DNA of 64,000 nucleotides, taken from the NCBI GenBank assembly GCA_964469565.1, contig CAYXZD010000020.1, forward strand, positions 1 through 64,000, in the 5' to 3' direction. Shown piece by piece: positions 43,473 to 51,661 of this stretch (its first letter is position 1; every line of letters starts with the position of its first letter). The notes under the pieces were generated by a model that saw only the letters and a list, made by a program, of their open reading frames with translations, had not been told where the DNA came from and did no database searches. The stretch comes from GCA-2720975 sp964469565 (GTDB taxonomy: Bacteria; Planctomycetota; UBA1135; GCA-002686595). Made by a program: the position numbers and the translations under genes.

Positions 43473-44438
43473 ATGACCTCGCCTCCCCTCCGCATCTACC
43501 GCCAGGCCGGTCCCACAGGTCGCCTGCTCTTGGACGATGGCCAAAGCGACACCCACTGGGACCTGAGCGCCTTCCTCCAACGCCGGGGTCAGCCCACACA
43601 CCTGCGCGACTTATTCGAAATTGGTTGGTTCGACCGGGAGCGATTGGAACGCATCCTGCCCATGCAATCGACCGACCCTTACGCAGAGGGTTGGCAGGCC
43701 GTCCCCCTCGGGGCGAACGATCGGGTGCCCGACAACCTGGCCACCCCCCTCGACCCGAGTGAAGTGGGCAAGATCTTGTGCCTGGGCAAGAACTTCCGCG
43801 CCCATGCAGAGGAATTTGGCGAATCCGTACCCGAAGAAATGCTGTTTTTCAACAAGCTCCCCGAGACGCTGCGCCCCCACGCCTGCGATATCAGCGTTGA
43901 TCCTCACTACAGGGGGCGTGTCGACCATGAAGCGGAAGTCGCAGTCGTCATCGGATGGGAAGGCAAACACATCAAGACCGAAGATGCACTCGATCACGTG
44001 GCCGGGTATAGCGTGGCCAATGACTTGACTGCCCGAACACTACAGGGCGCCGATCGAAAGCGCGGACACCCCTGGTTCAGGGCAAAGAACATGGACGGAT
44101 TCTGTCCAATGGGACCGGCCTTCGTACCCCGCGATTACTTGGATTCATCCGCCTTGCGTGTCACCGCTCACGTCAACGGTCAGCTGCGCCAGGACGGTTC
44201 CACCCGCGATTGGGTCATCGACTTGCCCACCGCCATCGCCAGACTCTCTGCCCACCTGCATCTCCAGGCAGGAGACATCATTCTTATGGGCACTCCTGCA
44301 GGAGTCAGTCCACTGGAGGATGGGGACGAAGTCACTTGCAGCGTGACCGGGATTGGAGACCTCACCACCACAATCCGGCGCCCGCTCCCCACGCCCGAAC
44401 CTACCCTGACAGACTCCCCGGGAGGAATCAAAGCATGA
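43473..44438 (+). CDS. fumarylacetoacetate hydrolase family protein
   Basis: 321 residues. The C-terminal FAH domain begins at about 100 (KILCLGKNFRAHAEE), with the metal ligands in DHEAEVAVVIGWEG and VANDLTARTLQ, plus TWVIDLPTAIARL-like and GDIILMGTPAGV. The family hydrolyses or decarboxylates C-C bonds of 2-oxo acids (e.g. acylpyruvase, 2-hydroxyhepta-dienedioate isomerase). Substrate is open. It overlaps the M48 gene by 4 bp. Confidence 0.92.
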   Translation: MTSPPLRIYRQAGPTGRLLLDDGQSDTHWDLSAFLQRRGQPTHLRDLFEIGWFDRERLERILPMQSTDPYAEGWQAVPLGANDRVPDNLATPLDPSEVGKILCLGKNFRAHAEEFGESVPEEMLFFNKLPETLRPHACDISVDPHYRGRVDHEAEVAVVIGWEGKHIKTEDALDHVAGYSVANDLTARTLQGADRKRGHPWFRAKNMDGFCPMGPAFVPRDYLDSSALRVTAHVNGQLRQDGSTRDWVIDLPTAIARLSAHLHLQAGDIILMGTPAGVSPLEDGDEVTCSVTGIGDLTTTIRRPLPTPEPTLTDSPGGIKA

Positions 44439-45649
44439 CCCCACAGGACGATCGGCCAGTGACTGGAGCCTATAACATCGACGTGCAGTTTGACGGTTGG
44501 GCCTACCAGCGCTCAGGGCCTGATGAACGGCAGCCCGCCCGCATTCGACTGCGCCTCGATGGTCTCATCGCAACTCTCGAAGATGGATCGACCATTCAGA
44601 TTCCCTGGAAAGGCATGCGCCTCCAACGGGAACACGACGGCGGTTTCGTGTATTGCATTGCCAAGGACGGTGCCTTGCGTGCATTCAGCGATGACGAAGG
44701 CTTCTTGCGAGCGGTTGAAGCTGCGGGAGGCAACGACCTCGGCGATGCCATCGCTCGCCTCGAAGGGCAGAACACTGCATCGCCCCTGCGGCACAAACTG
44801 AGCTGTCTCGCTGTAGCGGTCCTCTGCGGCTTCGCCGTGTTTTCGATTCCCCGATTGTTCCGAGGAGCTGTAGATGGCGCCGTGGATGCCTTGCCCTACA
44901 GTGTCGATGAGGCCATTGGCGAAGCGGCATTTGAAAGCATGGACATGGGCGGCGAGGAGGTCACCGATGAAGCAGTGCGCAGCGTTGTTGCAGCCATCAT
45001 CGCGCGCCTAGAGCCGCACACCAACTTCCCCGAAGCCACCTTTCAGTTCAAGGTCATCGAGAGTGACACGGTCAACGCCTTTGCCCTTCCCGGGGGCTAC
45101 TTAGCCGTCTTCACCGGACTCCTCACCCAAGCTTCGTCTCCCGAGGAGGTCGCTGGGGTCATCGCCCACGAAATGGCCCATGTCACCCAACGCCATTCGC
45201 TGCGGCGCATCGCCCATTCAGTGGGATTATGGGCATCCATTTCATTGTTGTTTGGCAATGCCGACGTTCTCTCTTCGATCGCTCGTGATTTGTTCACCCT
45301 CGCGGGGGTCAACAGCTATTCCCAAGAGAATGAAACCGAGGCAGACCTAGAGGGCGTGCGCATGATGATCGCAGCCGGCATCGATCCCCATGGCCTTTCT
45401 CATTTCTTCGGGCACTTGAATGAACTCCACGGAGACATCCCAGATTCCCTAGCCTGGATTTCCACCCACCCCCAGCACTCAGAACGGATTGCGGCCATTG
45501 AGGCCCTTGCCGAGGGCGCCGGAGCTGACCGTGACTGGCAGCCCCTCGATGTGGACTGGGATGGAATGCTCGTCGCTCTAGGGGTTGATTCCGAAGAACC
45601 GCATGCAGAGGAACCAGCACTCAACTCCTCATCCGCCCCCAGCGACTGA
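44435..45649 (+). CDS. M48-family membrane metalloprotease
   Basis: 404 residues. A Shine-Dalgarno-like GGAGG (44421-44425) lies 9 bases before the ATG, one of the best in the window. Residues 1-110 form an unrecognised beta-rich part, a membrane helix lies at about 120-140, then the peptidase domain: AFALPGGYLAVFTGLL, HEMAH (about 245-249, zinc site) in GVIAHEMAHVTQRHS and the third ligand in SQENETEADLEGVRMM (about 300). This is the BepA/YcaL/HtpX-like group for envelope protein turnover. The start overlaps the FAH stop. Its C-terminus is acidic and disordered. Confidence 0.92.
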   Translation: MTPQDDRPVTGAYNIDVQFDGWAYQRSGPDERQPARIRLRLDGLIATLEDGSTIQIPWKGMRLQREHDGGFVYCIAKDGALRAFSDDEGFLRAVEAAGGNDLGDAIARLEGQNTASPLRHKLSCLAVAVLCGFAVFSIPRLFRGAVDGAVDALPYSVDEAIGEAAFESMDMGGEEVTDEAVRSVVAAIIARLEPHTNFPEATFQFKVIESDTVNAFALPGGYLAVFTGLLTQASSPEEVAGVIAHEMAHVTQRHSLRRIAHSVGLWASISLLFGNADVLSSIARDLFTLAGVNSYSQENETEADLEGVRMMIAAGIDPHGLSHFFGHLNELHGDIPDSLAWISTHPQHSERIAAIEALAEGAGADRDWQPLDVDWDGMLVALGVDSEEPHAEEPALNSSSAPSD

Positions 45650-45655
45650 GCCTCG

Positions 45656-46375
45656 CTACAACATCCAGGATCCAGCCACGTCGATGTTTTGTCCGGTGAT
45701 GTGCTCGGCTTCAGCGGACAGCAACCAAGCCACCGTGTGAGCGAGATCGTCCGTACGTCCCGGCCGTCCCACCGGCAAGTCCGCGGCGAGGGCGTGAGTG
45801 TCTTCGCTTGCGTGCTTATGGGGAACGAGGCCCGGGGAGAGCATATTGACTCGAACGCCCCAGGCAGCTTCTTCCTTGGCCAAACTTCGGGTCATCGAAA
45901 GCAAGGCTGTCTTGGCCATTAGGTAGGCTGCTGAGCCCGTTCGTGCCCGCAGGCTCTCGACCCCAGCGGCGCCGAAGAAAATTGCACCGCCCCGGTCGGT
46001 CCGAAGTTGAGCACGCGCAGCTGAGAACAAAAGGAAAGCTGACAGCGTGTTGCTTTCCATGAGTGCGAGCAATTCGTGACTGGCCATACCCTCAAGCGGG
46101 CCGTGCAAGTACTCCCCCACGGCGTGCACCACCCCATCGAGGCGACCCTCACACTCAATGACGCTGCCCACGACCCGACGACAGTCGGACTCTTGGGTCA
46201 GGTCGGCTTGATGGACACGACCCGGAAACCTTTCCCTGAGTTCGGCTTCGTTGCTCTTGCGCCAGACGACGTGGGTACGCCACCCCAGCCGCGAGAGCTC
46301 GACGGCAGTTGCGAGACCAATACCGCGAGCGGCACCTGAAACGAGGACCACCGGGCGTGCAGTTTGAGTATTCAC
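45656..46375 (-). CDS. short-chain dehydrogenase/reductase
   Basis: 239 residues with Rossmann TGxxxGIG variant SGAARGIGLA, DLTQESD, a HAVGEY segment, and catalytic Ser-less GAAGVESLRARTGSAAYLMAKTAL, where Tyr and Lys are in the YxxxK motif (AYLMAK) and the catalytic Ser position reads Gly/Ala. The end GQNIDVAGSWML matches 3-oxoacyl-ACP-reductase-like SDRs. Lies 6 bp convergent to the M48 gene and 102 bp downstream of the signal peptidase gene. Confidence 0.9.
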   Translation of the reverse strand: MNTQTARPVVLVSGAARGIGLATAVELSRLGWRTHVVWRKSNEAELRERFPGRVHQADLTQESDCRRVVGSVIECEGRLDGVVHAVGEYLHGPLEGMASHELLALMESNTLSAFLLFSAARAQLRTDRGGAIFFGAAGVESLRARTGSAAYLMAKTALLSMTRSLAKEEAAWGVRVNMLSPGLVPHKHASEDTHALAADLPVGRPGRTDDLAHTVAWLLSAEAEHITGQNIDVAGSWML

Positions 46376-46477
46376 GCCATGGGTGTATCAAATCCACAGC
46401 ACCAATTCCCGTCCGGGCCCCGCGGGAAAATGAGCCGAGGAGTATCGGGGAGCCGGGACAGGACGTCCTCACTCCGA

Positions 46478-47254
46478 TTAGAGCACGCGACCGATCCGCT
46501 CGGCGGGCCAGAAGCAAAACCGGGCAGTGCCTTTTAGATTGTCATAAGGCACCTGACCGAATTCACGGCTGTCGGATGATCGGCGCCGATTGTCCCCCAA
46601 TACAAAGCAGTGGTCGGCGCGAACAATTGTACGCAGGCTCGTCCAGGGCTCGATCGCCGTCTCATCCACATAGGGCTCGGAGATGATTTCGCCGTTCACG
46701 TAGACACTGCCCCGGGCAATGACGACCTCGTCCCCCGGAACCCCGATGACACGCTTGATGTAGTCGAGGGACGGGTCCAGGGGGTATTGCAGTACGACAA
46801 TGTCTCCGCGGTCAACGCCGGTCAATCGATGGCTGAGGTGATCCACCATGATGTGATCTTGATTGAGAATGCCGGGTTCCATCGAACTCCCACGCACCTC
46901 AGAGATATTGAATACCGACCCCCAGGCGAAAGCCGCCACGAGACCGATGCGACCGAGTGCGCGTGGCAGGCGCCCGCTCTTGGCGGTAGGAGGCTGAATG
47001 CCCGTAGTTTTCGGGTAAGACTGATGTAGACCCGGGGAAGGCGTGGCCATCGCCTTCGCAAGAGGGCGGCTGGTCGGAGCACTCGCCAGCTTCCTAGGAG
47101 CCCCACGCATGAGCGGGCCAATGCTGACTTCACTTCCCACCCGCCCCACGCGGGAATCTGCGGCAAGTGCGGGGCTCAAGGGGTGATTCGCACCCACCTC
47201 AGCCGCTGCCGCCGCAAGGGAAATCAGAGGGGGCATCGGTCCGTGGGATTCCAT
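46478..47254 (-). CDS. lepB: signal peptidase I
   Basis: 258 residues. A long N-terminal part of about 95 residues (low complexity, Ala/Pro-rich) precedes a membrane helix at about 100-117. Catalytic Ser124 lies in RGSSMEPGIL and Lys167 in YIKRVIGVPGDEV, with the later LGDNRRRSSDSREFG box. It cuts signal peptides after Sec export. The start is uncertain; in-frame ATGs at about 50 and 70 would give shorter forms. Confidence 0.92.
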   Translation of the reverse strand: MESHGPMPPLISLAAAAAEVGANHPLSPALAADSRVGRVGSEVSIGPLMRGAPRKLASAPTSRPLAKAMATPSPGLHQSYPKTTGIQPPTAKSGRLPRALGRIGLVAAFAWGSVFNISEVRGSSMEPGILNQDHIMVDHLSHRLTGVDRGDIVVLQYPLDPSLDYIKRVIGVPGDEVVIARGSVYVNGEIISEPYVDETAIEPWTSLRTIVRADHCFVLGDNRRRSSDSREFGQVPYDNLKGTARFCFWPAERIGRVL

Positions 47255-47395
47255 GGGGCCCCTATCGGCTCGGATTCCCCTAGGACTTGAGTGGCTCGGA
47301 GCGCTCTGCTGCAGTCACAATGGGCACCCCTGCGCCTGCGAGGGCCGAATTGGGGCTCTGCAAGTCAGAGCGCCGCCTGTACACTGCTCGCCACC

Positions 47396-48775
47396 ATGCC
47401 GACCACTGCCCCCGCGTCACCCGTGCGCACAGCCCTACTGATTACGGCCAAGGAATTGCGGGAGAGCCTGCGCGACCGCGCCACCGTGATGTATGCATTT
47501 GTTCTCCCCATCTGCATGTACCCGGTCATCTTTTGGTGCGTGCTTCAGGGGATCATGGTTTTTGAGGGCCAAGAGGACCACACGGTGGCCACCCTCGGCA
47601 TCGTCTCGTCTGAGGGCCCGGCCGATGCACACCCCCGGGCCACCCCTGCACTGCTAGAGGCCCTAGAAGCCCTTGGGGAGGACGGCTCCCCTGGGCAGAC
47701 CCACGTTCTCGAACTGCGCCTTGCGCATCGGGCCATGAGTCTGGACCAGGCTCAAGAATGGCTCACCCCAACCGACCCCGTCCAGCCACCTGAAGCCGCC
47801 GCCGGACGGACTCTCGGAACAGCCGAATCCGAGCTGTCACCGACCCACGAAGAACGACCCGATGCTGTGCTCGACCTCGACACGATGACGCTTCTCTTTG
47901 ACAGCACCGTCAGCGAGTCGGGCCTGGCCAGTAAGAGAGCCAGGCGCAGAATCGAACAGCTGCGCGAACGGATACGCAACCAGAGCGCAGTCGCAGCAGG
48001 TTTGGAGGAGGCTGACCTACGCCCCCTGTCGATCAAGAGCACTGACCTGTCGGATAGGGGAGCCAAGGGGGCCATCGTTCTAGCCTCCATCTTGCCCATG
48101 CTCCTCGTGGTGATGGCCGTCATGGGGTCGTTCTTTCCCGCAGTGGATCTGACCGCGGGTGAAAAAGAACGTGGCACTGCCGAAACGACTCTTTTGATCC
48201 CTCTCCACCGATCTGCTGTGATTCAAGGTAAGGTCCTCGCCGTCGCGGCACTGGCCATGACAGCCACAGGTTTGAGCCTATTCGCGCTTGCCCTGTCCGC
48301 CGAAAACCTTCTGGCCAAGATTCCGGCCCCCGTAGATCTGTCGATCTCGATCCCTACCCTCGCCATACTCGGAGGCATCCCGCTTGCGATGTTTTTCTCC
48401 GTGTTCGTGAGCTCCATCTTGACGGCCTTTGCCTCCCTTGCGGCAAACTTCAAGGAAGGCCAAGCCCTCTTGGGACCCGTGCAGATGGTGTTCATCCTAC
48501 CGGCCGTCCTCGGCATCATTCCCGGTATCGAACTCAGCCCCGCCCTAGCCTGCGTGCCCATCATCAATGTGGTACTCGCCTTTCGCGCCATGCTCATGGG
48601 CGAACCCCTGCTCCTTGAATACTCCATCACCGCCGGAGCATTGGCTTTGTACGCGTGGCTTGCCCTGCGGCTCGCAGTACACCTCCTCTCGCGCGAGTCC
48701 GTGCAATTAGCCGGTAAGACCCTTTCGATCGGGCGCCTCCTCAACGTCCTGCGCAGTTCCTCCACCACCCACTAA
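47396..48775 (+). CDS. ABC-2 permease (NatB-like)
   Basis: 459 residues. A first membrane helix lies at about 28-48 (VMYAFVLPICMYPVIFWCVL), followed by a large periplasmic domain (about 55-240) with charged helical parts, then five or six more helices. AGEKERGTAETTLLIPLHRS is the ABC-2 signature before the second helix. The layout matches NatB-type sodium or drug extruders. Followed after 4 bp by the ATPase gene, and then by a second permease, so the exporter likely has two different membrane chains. Confidence 0.9.
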   Translation: MPTTAPASPVRTALLITAKELRESLRDRATVMYAFVLPICMYPVIFWCVLQGIMVFEGQEDHTVATLGIVSSEGPADAHPRATPALLEALEALGEDGSPGQTHVLELRLAHRAMSLDQAQEWLTPTDPVQPPEAAAGRTLGTAESELSPTHEERPDAVLDLDTMTLLFDSTVSESGLASKRARRRIEQLRERIRNQSAVAAGLEEADLRPLSIKSTDLSDRGAKGAIVLASILPMLLVVMAVMGSFFPAVDLTAGEKERGTAETTLLIPLHRSAVIQGKVLAVAALAMTATGLSLFALALSAENLLAKIPAPVDLSISIPTLAILGGIPLAMFFSVFVSSILTAFASLAANFKEGQALLGPVQMVFILPAVLGIIPGIELSPALACVPIINVVLAFRAMLMGEPLLLEYSITAGALALYAWLALRLAVHLLSRESVQLAGKTLSIGRLLNVLRSSSTTH

Positions 48776-48779
48776 TTCC

Positions 48780-49574
48780 ATGCCCACGACTGCCATTGCT
48801 ACCCACGGCCTCTGCAAGACGTTCGAGGACCCCAAGCGCGGAACCGTGCGCGCCGTCCAAGATGTCAACCTCGAATGCTACGAAGGGGAGATTTTTGGCC
48901 TCCTCGGCCCCAATGGCGCGGGCAAGACGACCACACTGCGCATGCTCAGTACGATTCTCGCACCCAGTTCTGGCAGTGCATCTCTTGCGGGTGTGGACGT
49001 GGGCAGCGATCCGATCGGCGTGCGGAGTCACCTCGGGTTTCTTTCAGGTAGCACAGGGCTCTACCCACGCCTCACTCCACGAGAGACGCTGATCTACTTC
49101 GGCAAGCTCCACGGGATGGCAGGGGATGCACTCACGTCACGGGTGGAAAGCCTGATCGAGCAATTCAAGATTTCGTCGTTCTCCGATGGACGCTGTGAGA
49201 CCCTGTCAACGGGACAGAAACAGCGTGTTTCGATCGCTCGCGCCGTGCTGCATTCTCCCCGTGTTTTGATACTGGATGAACCGACCACCGGCCTCGACAT
49301 CCTCGCCGCTAGCGACATGATCGAGTTTATTCAGTCCCGCAAGGAGGCGGGCACATGCGTGCTCTTCTCCACCCACATTCTCTCAGAAGCCGAGCGGCTC
49401 TGTGACCGCATCGGAGTGATTGATAAGGGGCGCCTGCTCGCGGTGGGAAGCCTGGAGGATCTCCGCGAGCAGACTGGAGAAGAGTGGTTAGAGGACGTTT
49501 TCCGGTCGCTCGTGCGAGCAGGAACACCCGAGCACGATGCCCAAGATTCCACCGAAGCCGGCATGGCTCAATGA
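48780..49574 (+). CDS. ABC transporter ATP-binding subunit (NatA-like)
   Basis: 264 residues. Walker A GPNGAGKTTTLRML, a Q-loop, the signature LSTGQKQRVSIARAV (SxGQ type), Walker B VLILDEPTTGLD and the H-loop STHILSEAE are all intact. It pairs with the two flanking permease genes, with 4-bp spacing and a 4-bp overlap. Substrate is not determined; the NatAB relation is from arrangement and domain type. Confidence 0.95.
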   Translation: MPTTAIATHGLCKTFEDPKRGTVRAVQDVNLECYEGEIFGLLGPNGAGKTTTLRMLSTILAPSSGSASLAGVDVGSDPIGVRSHLGFLSGSTGLYPRLTPRETLIYFGKLHGMAGDALTSRVESLIEQFKISSFSDGRCETLSTGQKQRVSIARAVLHSPRVLILDEPTTGLDILAASDMIEFIQSRKEAGTCVLFSTHILSEAERLCDRIGVIDKGRLLAVGSLEDLREQTGEEWLEDVFRSLVRAGTPEHDAQDSTEAGMAQ

Positions 49575-51649
49575 GCTCGTTCAACCAGCCAACCACCAGC
49601 TCAATGGGTCTTTTCGGGGCGATTCTGCGCTGTGAGTTGCTTCAGCTCCTGCGGGATCGCCGAGCCCTCTTTGCTGCCGTCCTGCTCCCCGCCCTGCTCT
49701 ACCCCGCCATGTTCTGGAGCCAGGGCAAGGTCGAGACGGTGGCACGTTCGGTCATGGAGGAGAAGGAGCTCACCATTATCCTGCATCTACAGGACCTCGA
49801 TGACACCCTTGAAGGCAACCTGCGAGCCGGCCTCACCCAGGATAGCCATACCCAATTGGAGGAACTCAACCCCTCCCTCGATTGGACAGCCCTCTGGGAG
49901 CCCACGGCAGGCCCCTCAGAGGAAATTGCGGCCCAAGAGTCGGCTCGCGTCGTTCAAGAGCAGCGCGAATTGCTCGACCCCGCCCACGCACTGATCGCGG
50001 GCCGCCCCGTCGATGGACATTCGGACCGTTTCGAGTTTCGAGTTTTCTTCCGGGTGCGCGATGACAATTCCAGGATTGCAGAGGGCCGTGCGGGCAAGAT
50101 TCTCAAAGGCCTGGCTGCTGATTGGCGGCAGGTAAGACTGGACAATCTGCCGGGAGGAGATCCGGGAGAAGCCTTTGCGCTCACCAGCCAGGATGTCGCG
50201 ACAACCGAGGACAAGAGCGGCGCGGAACTAGGCCGCCTACTCCCCATATTCGCCCTGCTCATTTTGATTTCAGGTGCTGCCTTCGCTGCACTGGGAGCCT
50301 TTGCAGGTGAACGCGAAGCAAAGACCCTTGAGACGCTTCTCGTCCAGCCCGTACCCGCGCAGGTCATCGCCGCTGCCAAGTATGGCGCGGTGCTTTGCAT
50401 TGGGCTGGCATCCCTCGCGGTGAATCTTTTCAGTATCGGTGCCTGTGCATTCTCGGGACTCATTCAAATGCCTGGAATGGCTGGGGGTGGCGAGGGCCTG
50501 CCCTTCGCCCGGGTGGCTGCGGTACTTCTGTACCTACCCTCATGCGCCCTAGTGTGCGCCCTCCTCGTTGTCTTTTGCGGAAAGGCCCGCAGCTATCGCG
50601 AAGGCCAGTTCGCCCTCATCCCTGTGCTGTTCATCGCGCTGCTGCCCTCCAGCGTCGTCCTACGGCAGAGCCTCCAGCCAGACCTACTGATCAGCATGGT
50701 GCCCTTTGCAGGGCCAGCTCTCCTCCTGCGGGAGGGTCTGGCCGGGCACGTCTTTCCCCTGGCCACTCTGGTCATGCTGGTCAGCCATGGCCTCTGGACT
50801 TGGCTCATCCTCGCCCACCTCGCCCGCCTACTGGAATCAGAGAGTATTCTAGCAGGCGATGACCTGACAGCACTCGCCGGCCAGCAGGCCCTGTGCGCCC
50901 GCCACGGAAGAGCCTGGGCCTTCGTGGGGGTGCTTACCCTGTATTTGATTGGCATGCGGCTTCAGCAATGGGACCTGGTTTGGGGCTTGGCCCTCTCCCT
51001 CTGGGGCCTGCTCACCTTGCTCACCTATTTGGCCCTGCGAACACGACCCGCCCATGTTCGTGCCATCCCTGCCCGGGCCTACCTCTCCTTCAAGCGCCCC
51101 GCCCTCACCCACAGCCTCGGTGCCCTACTTCTCCTACCGGGTCTCGCAAAACTCATGCTGGAGGTTTATCTCCCCTTTCAGAGCGAGATTCTCCCGATCC
51201 CCGAGATCATGTTTGAGACCGAGCAACTCACCGCCACGTTGCGCTCACTCAGTACACCGGTATTTATGCTGCTGATGGCCGTCTCACCAGCCGTGTGCGA
51301 GGAGCTCTTTTTCCGCGGCCTCGTTCTCGGGAGTCTCCGTCGAGGCCTGTCCCCCACTCGAGCTGTCCTCTGGCAGGCCTTTTTCTTTGGCGCTGCCCAT
51401 GCCAGCCTGTACCGGATAATTCCCACCGCCAGCCTCGGCCTCATCCTCGGCCTGATCACCCTACGCACACGCAGCCTAGTCCCCGCGATCCTCCTGCACG
51501 CTGGGTACAACGCCCTCGTCATGGGCACACTCGATGATCGCTATCAACTCATCTTGAGCCCCATGAATCCCTATGCGTACGGACTCGGCGCTTTGGGATG
51601 TGTTCTGTTGGTCTGGCCCAAGGGCACGAAGGAAAAGAACGCCGGCTAG
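49571..51649 (+). CDS. ABC-2 permease fused to a CPBP intramembrane protease
   Basis: 692 residues. The N-terminal half (to about 430) is an ABC-2 permease like the first gene of the cluster: helix at about 22-44, a long soluble domain (55-220), the signature AGEREAKTLETLLVQPVP and about six more helices. The C-terminal part is a CPBP (CAAX/bacteriocin-processing) domain with the glutamates in CEELFFRG (about 577-584), FFGAAHASLYR and a late ILLHAGYN, all of which are needed for catalysis. Fusions of this type are known but not common. It overlaps the ATPase gene by 4 bp. Function could be peptide maturation coupled with export; this is inference. Confidence 0.88.
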   Translation: MSSFNQPTTSSMGLFGAILRCELLQLLRDRRALFAAVLLPALLYPAMFWSQGKVETVARSVMEEKELTIILHLQDLDDTLEGNLRAGLTQDSHTQLEELNPSLDWTALWEPTAGPSEEIAAQESARVVQEQRELLDPAHALIAGRPVDGHSDRFEFRVFFRVRDDNSRIAEGRAGKILKGLAADWRQVRLDNLPGGDPGEAFALTSQDVATTEDKSGAELGRLLPIFALLILISGAAFAALGAFAGEREAKTLETLLVQPVPAQVIAAAKYGAVLCIGLASLAVNLFSIGACAFSGLIQMPGMAGGGEGLPFARVAAVLLYLPSCALVCALLVVFCGKARSYREGQFALIPVLFIALLPSSVVLRQSLQPDLLISMVPFAGPALLLREGLAGHVFPLATLVMLVSHGLWTWLILAHLARLLESESILAGDDLTALAGQQALCARHGRAWAFVGVLTLYLIGMRLQQWDLVWGLALSLWGLLTLLTYLALRTRPAHVRAIPARAYLSFKRPALTHSLGALLLLPGLAKLMLEVYLPFQSEILPIPEIMFETEQLTATLRSLSTPVFMLLMAVSPAVCEELFFRGLVLGSLRRGLSPTRAVLWQAFFFGAAHASLYRIIPTASLGLILGLITLRTRSLVPAILLHAGYNALVMGTLDDRYQLILSPMNPYAYGLGALGCVLLVWPKGTKEKNAG

Positions 51650-51661
51650 CAGGCCCTGCGG

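Noticed and set aside
47351..47385. promoter TTGGGG...TACACT before the ABC permease
   Set aside because: The spacing is about 24 bp, too long for a sigma-70 promoter.
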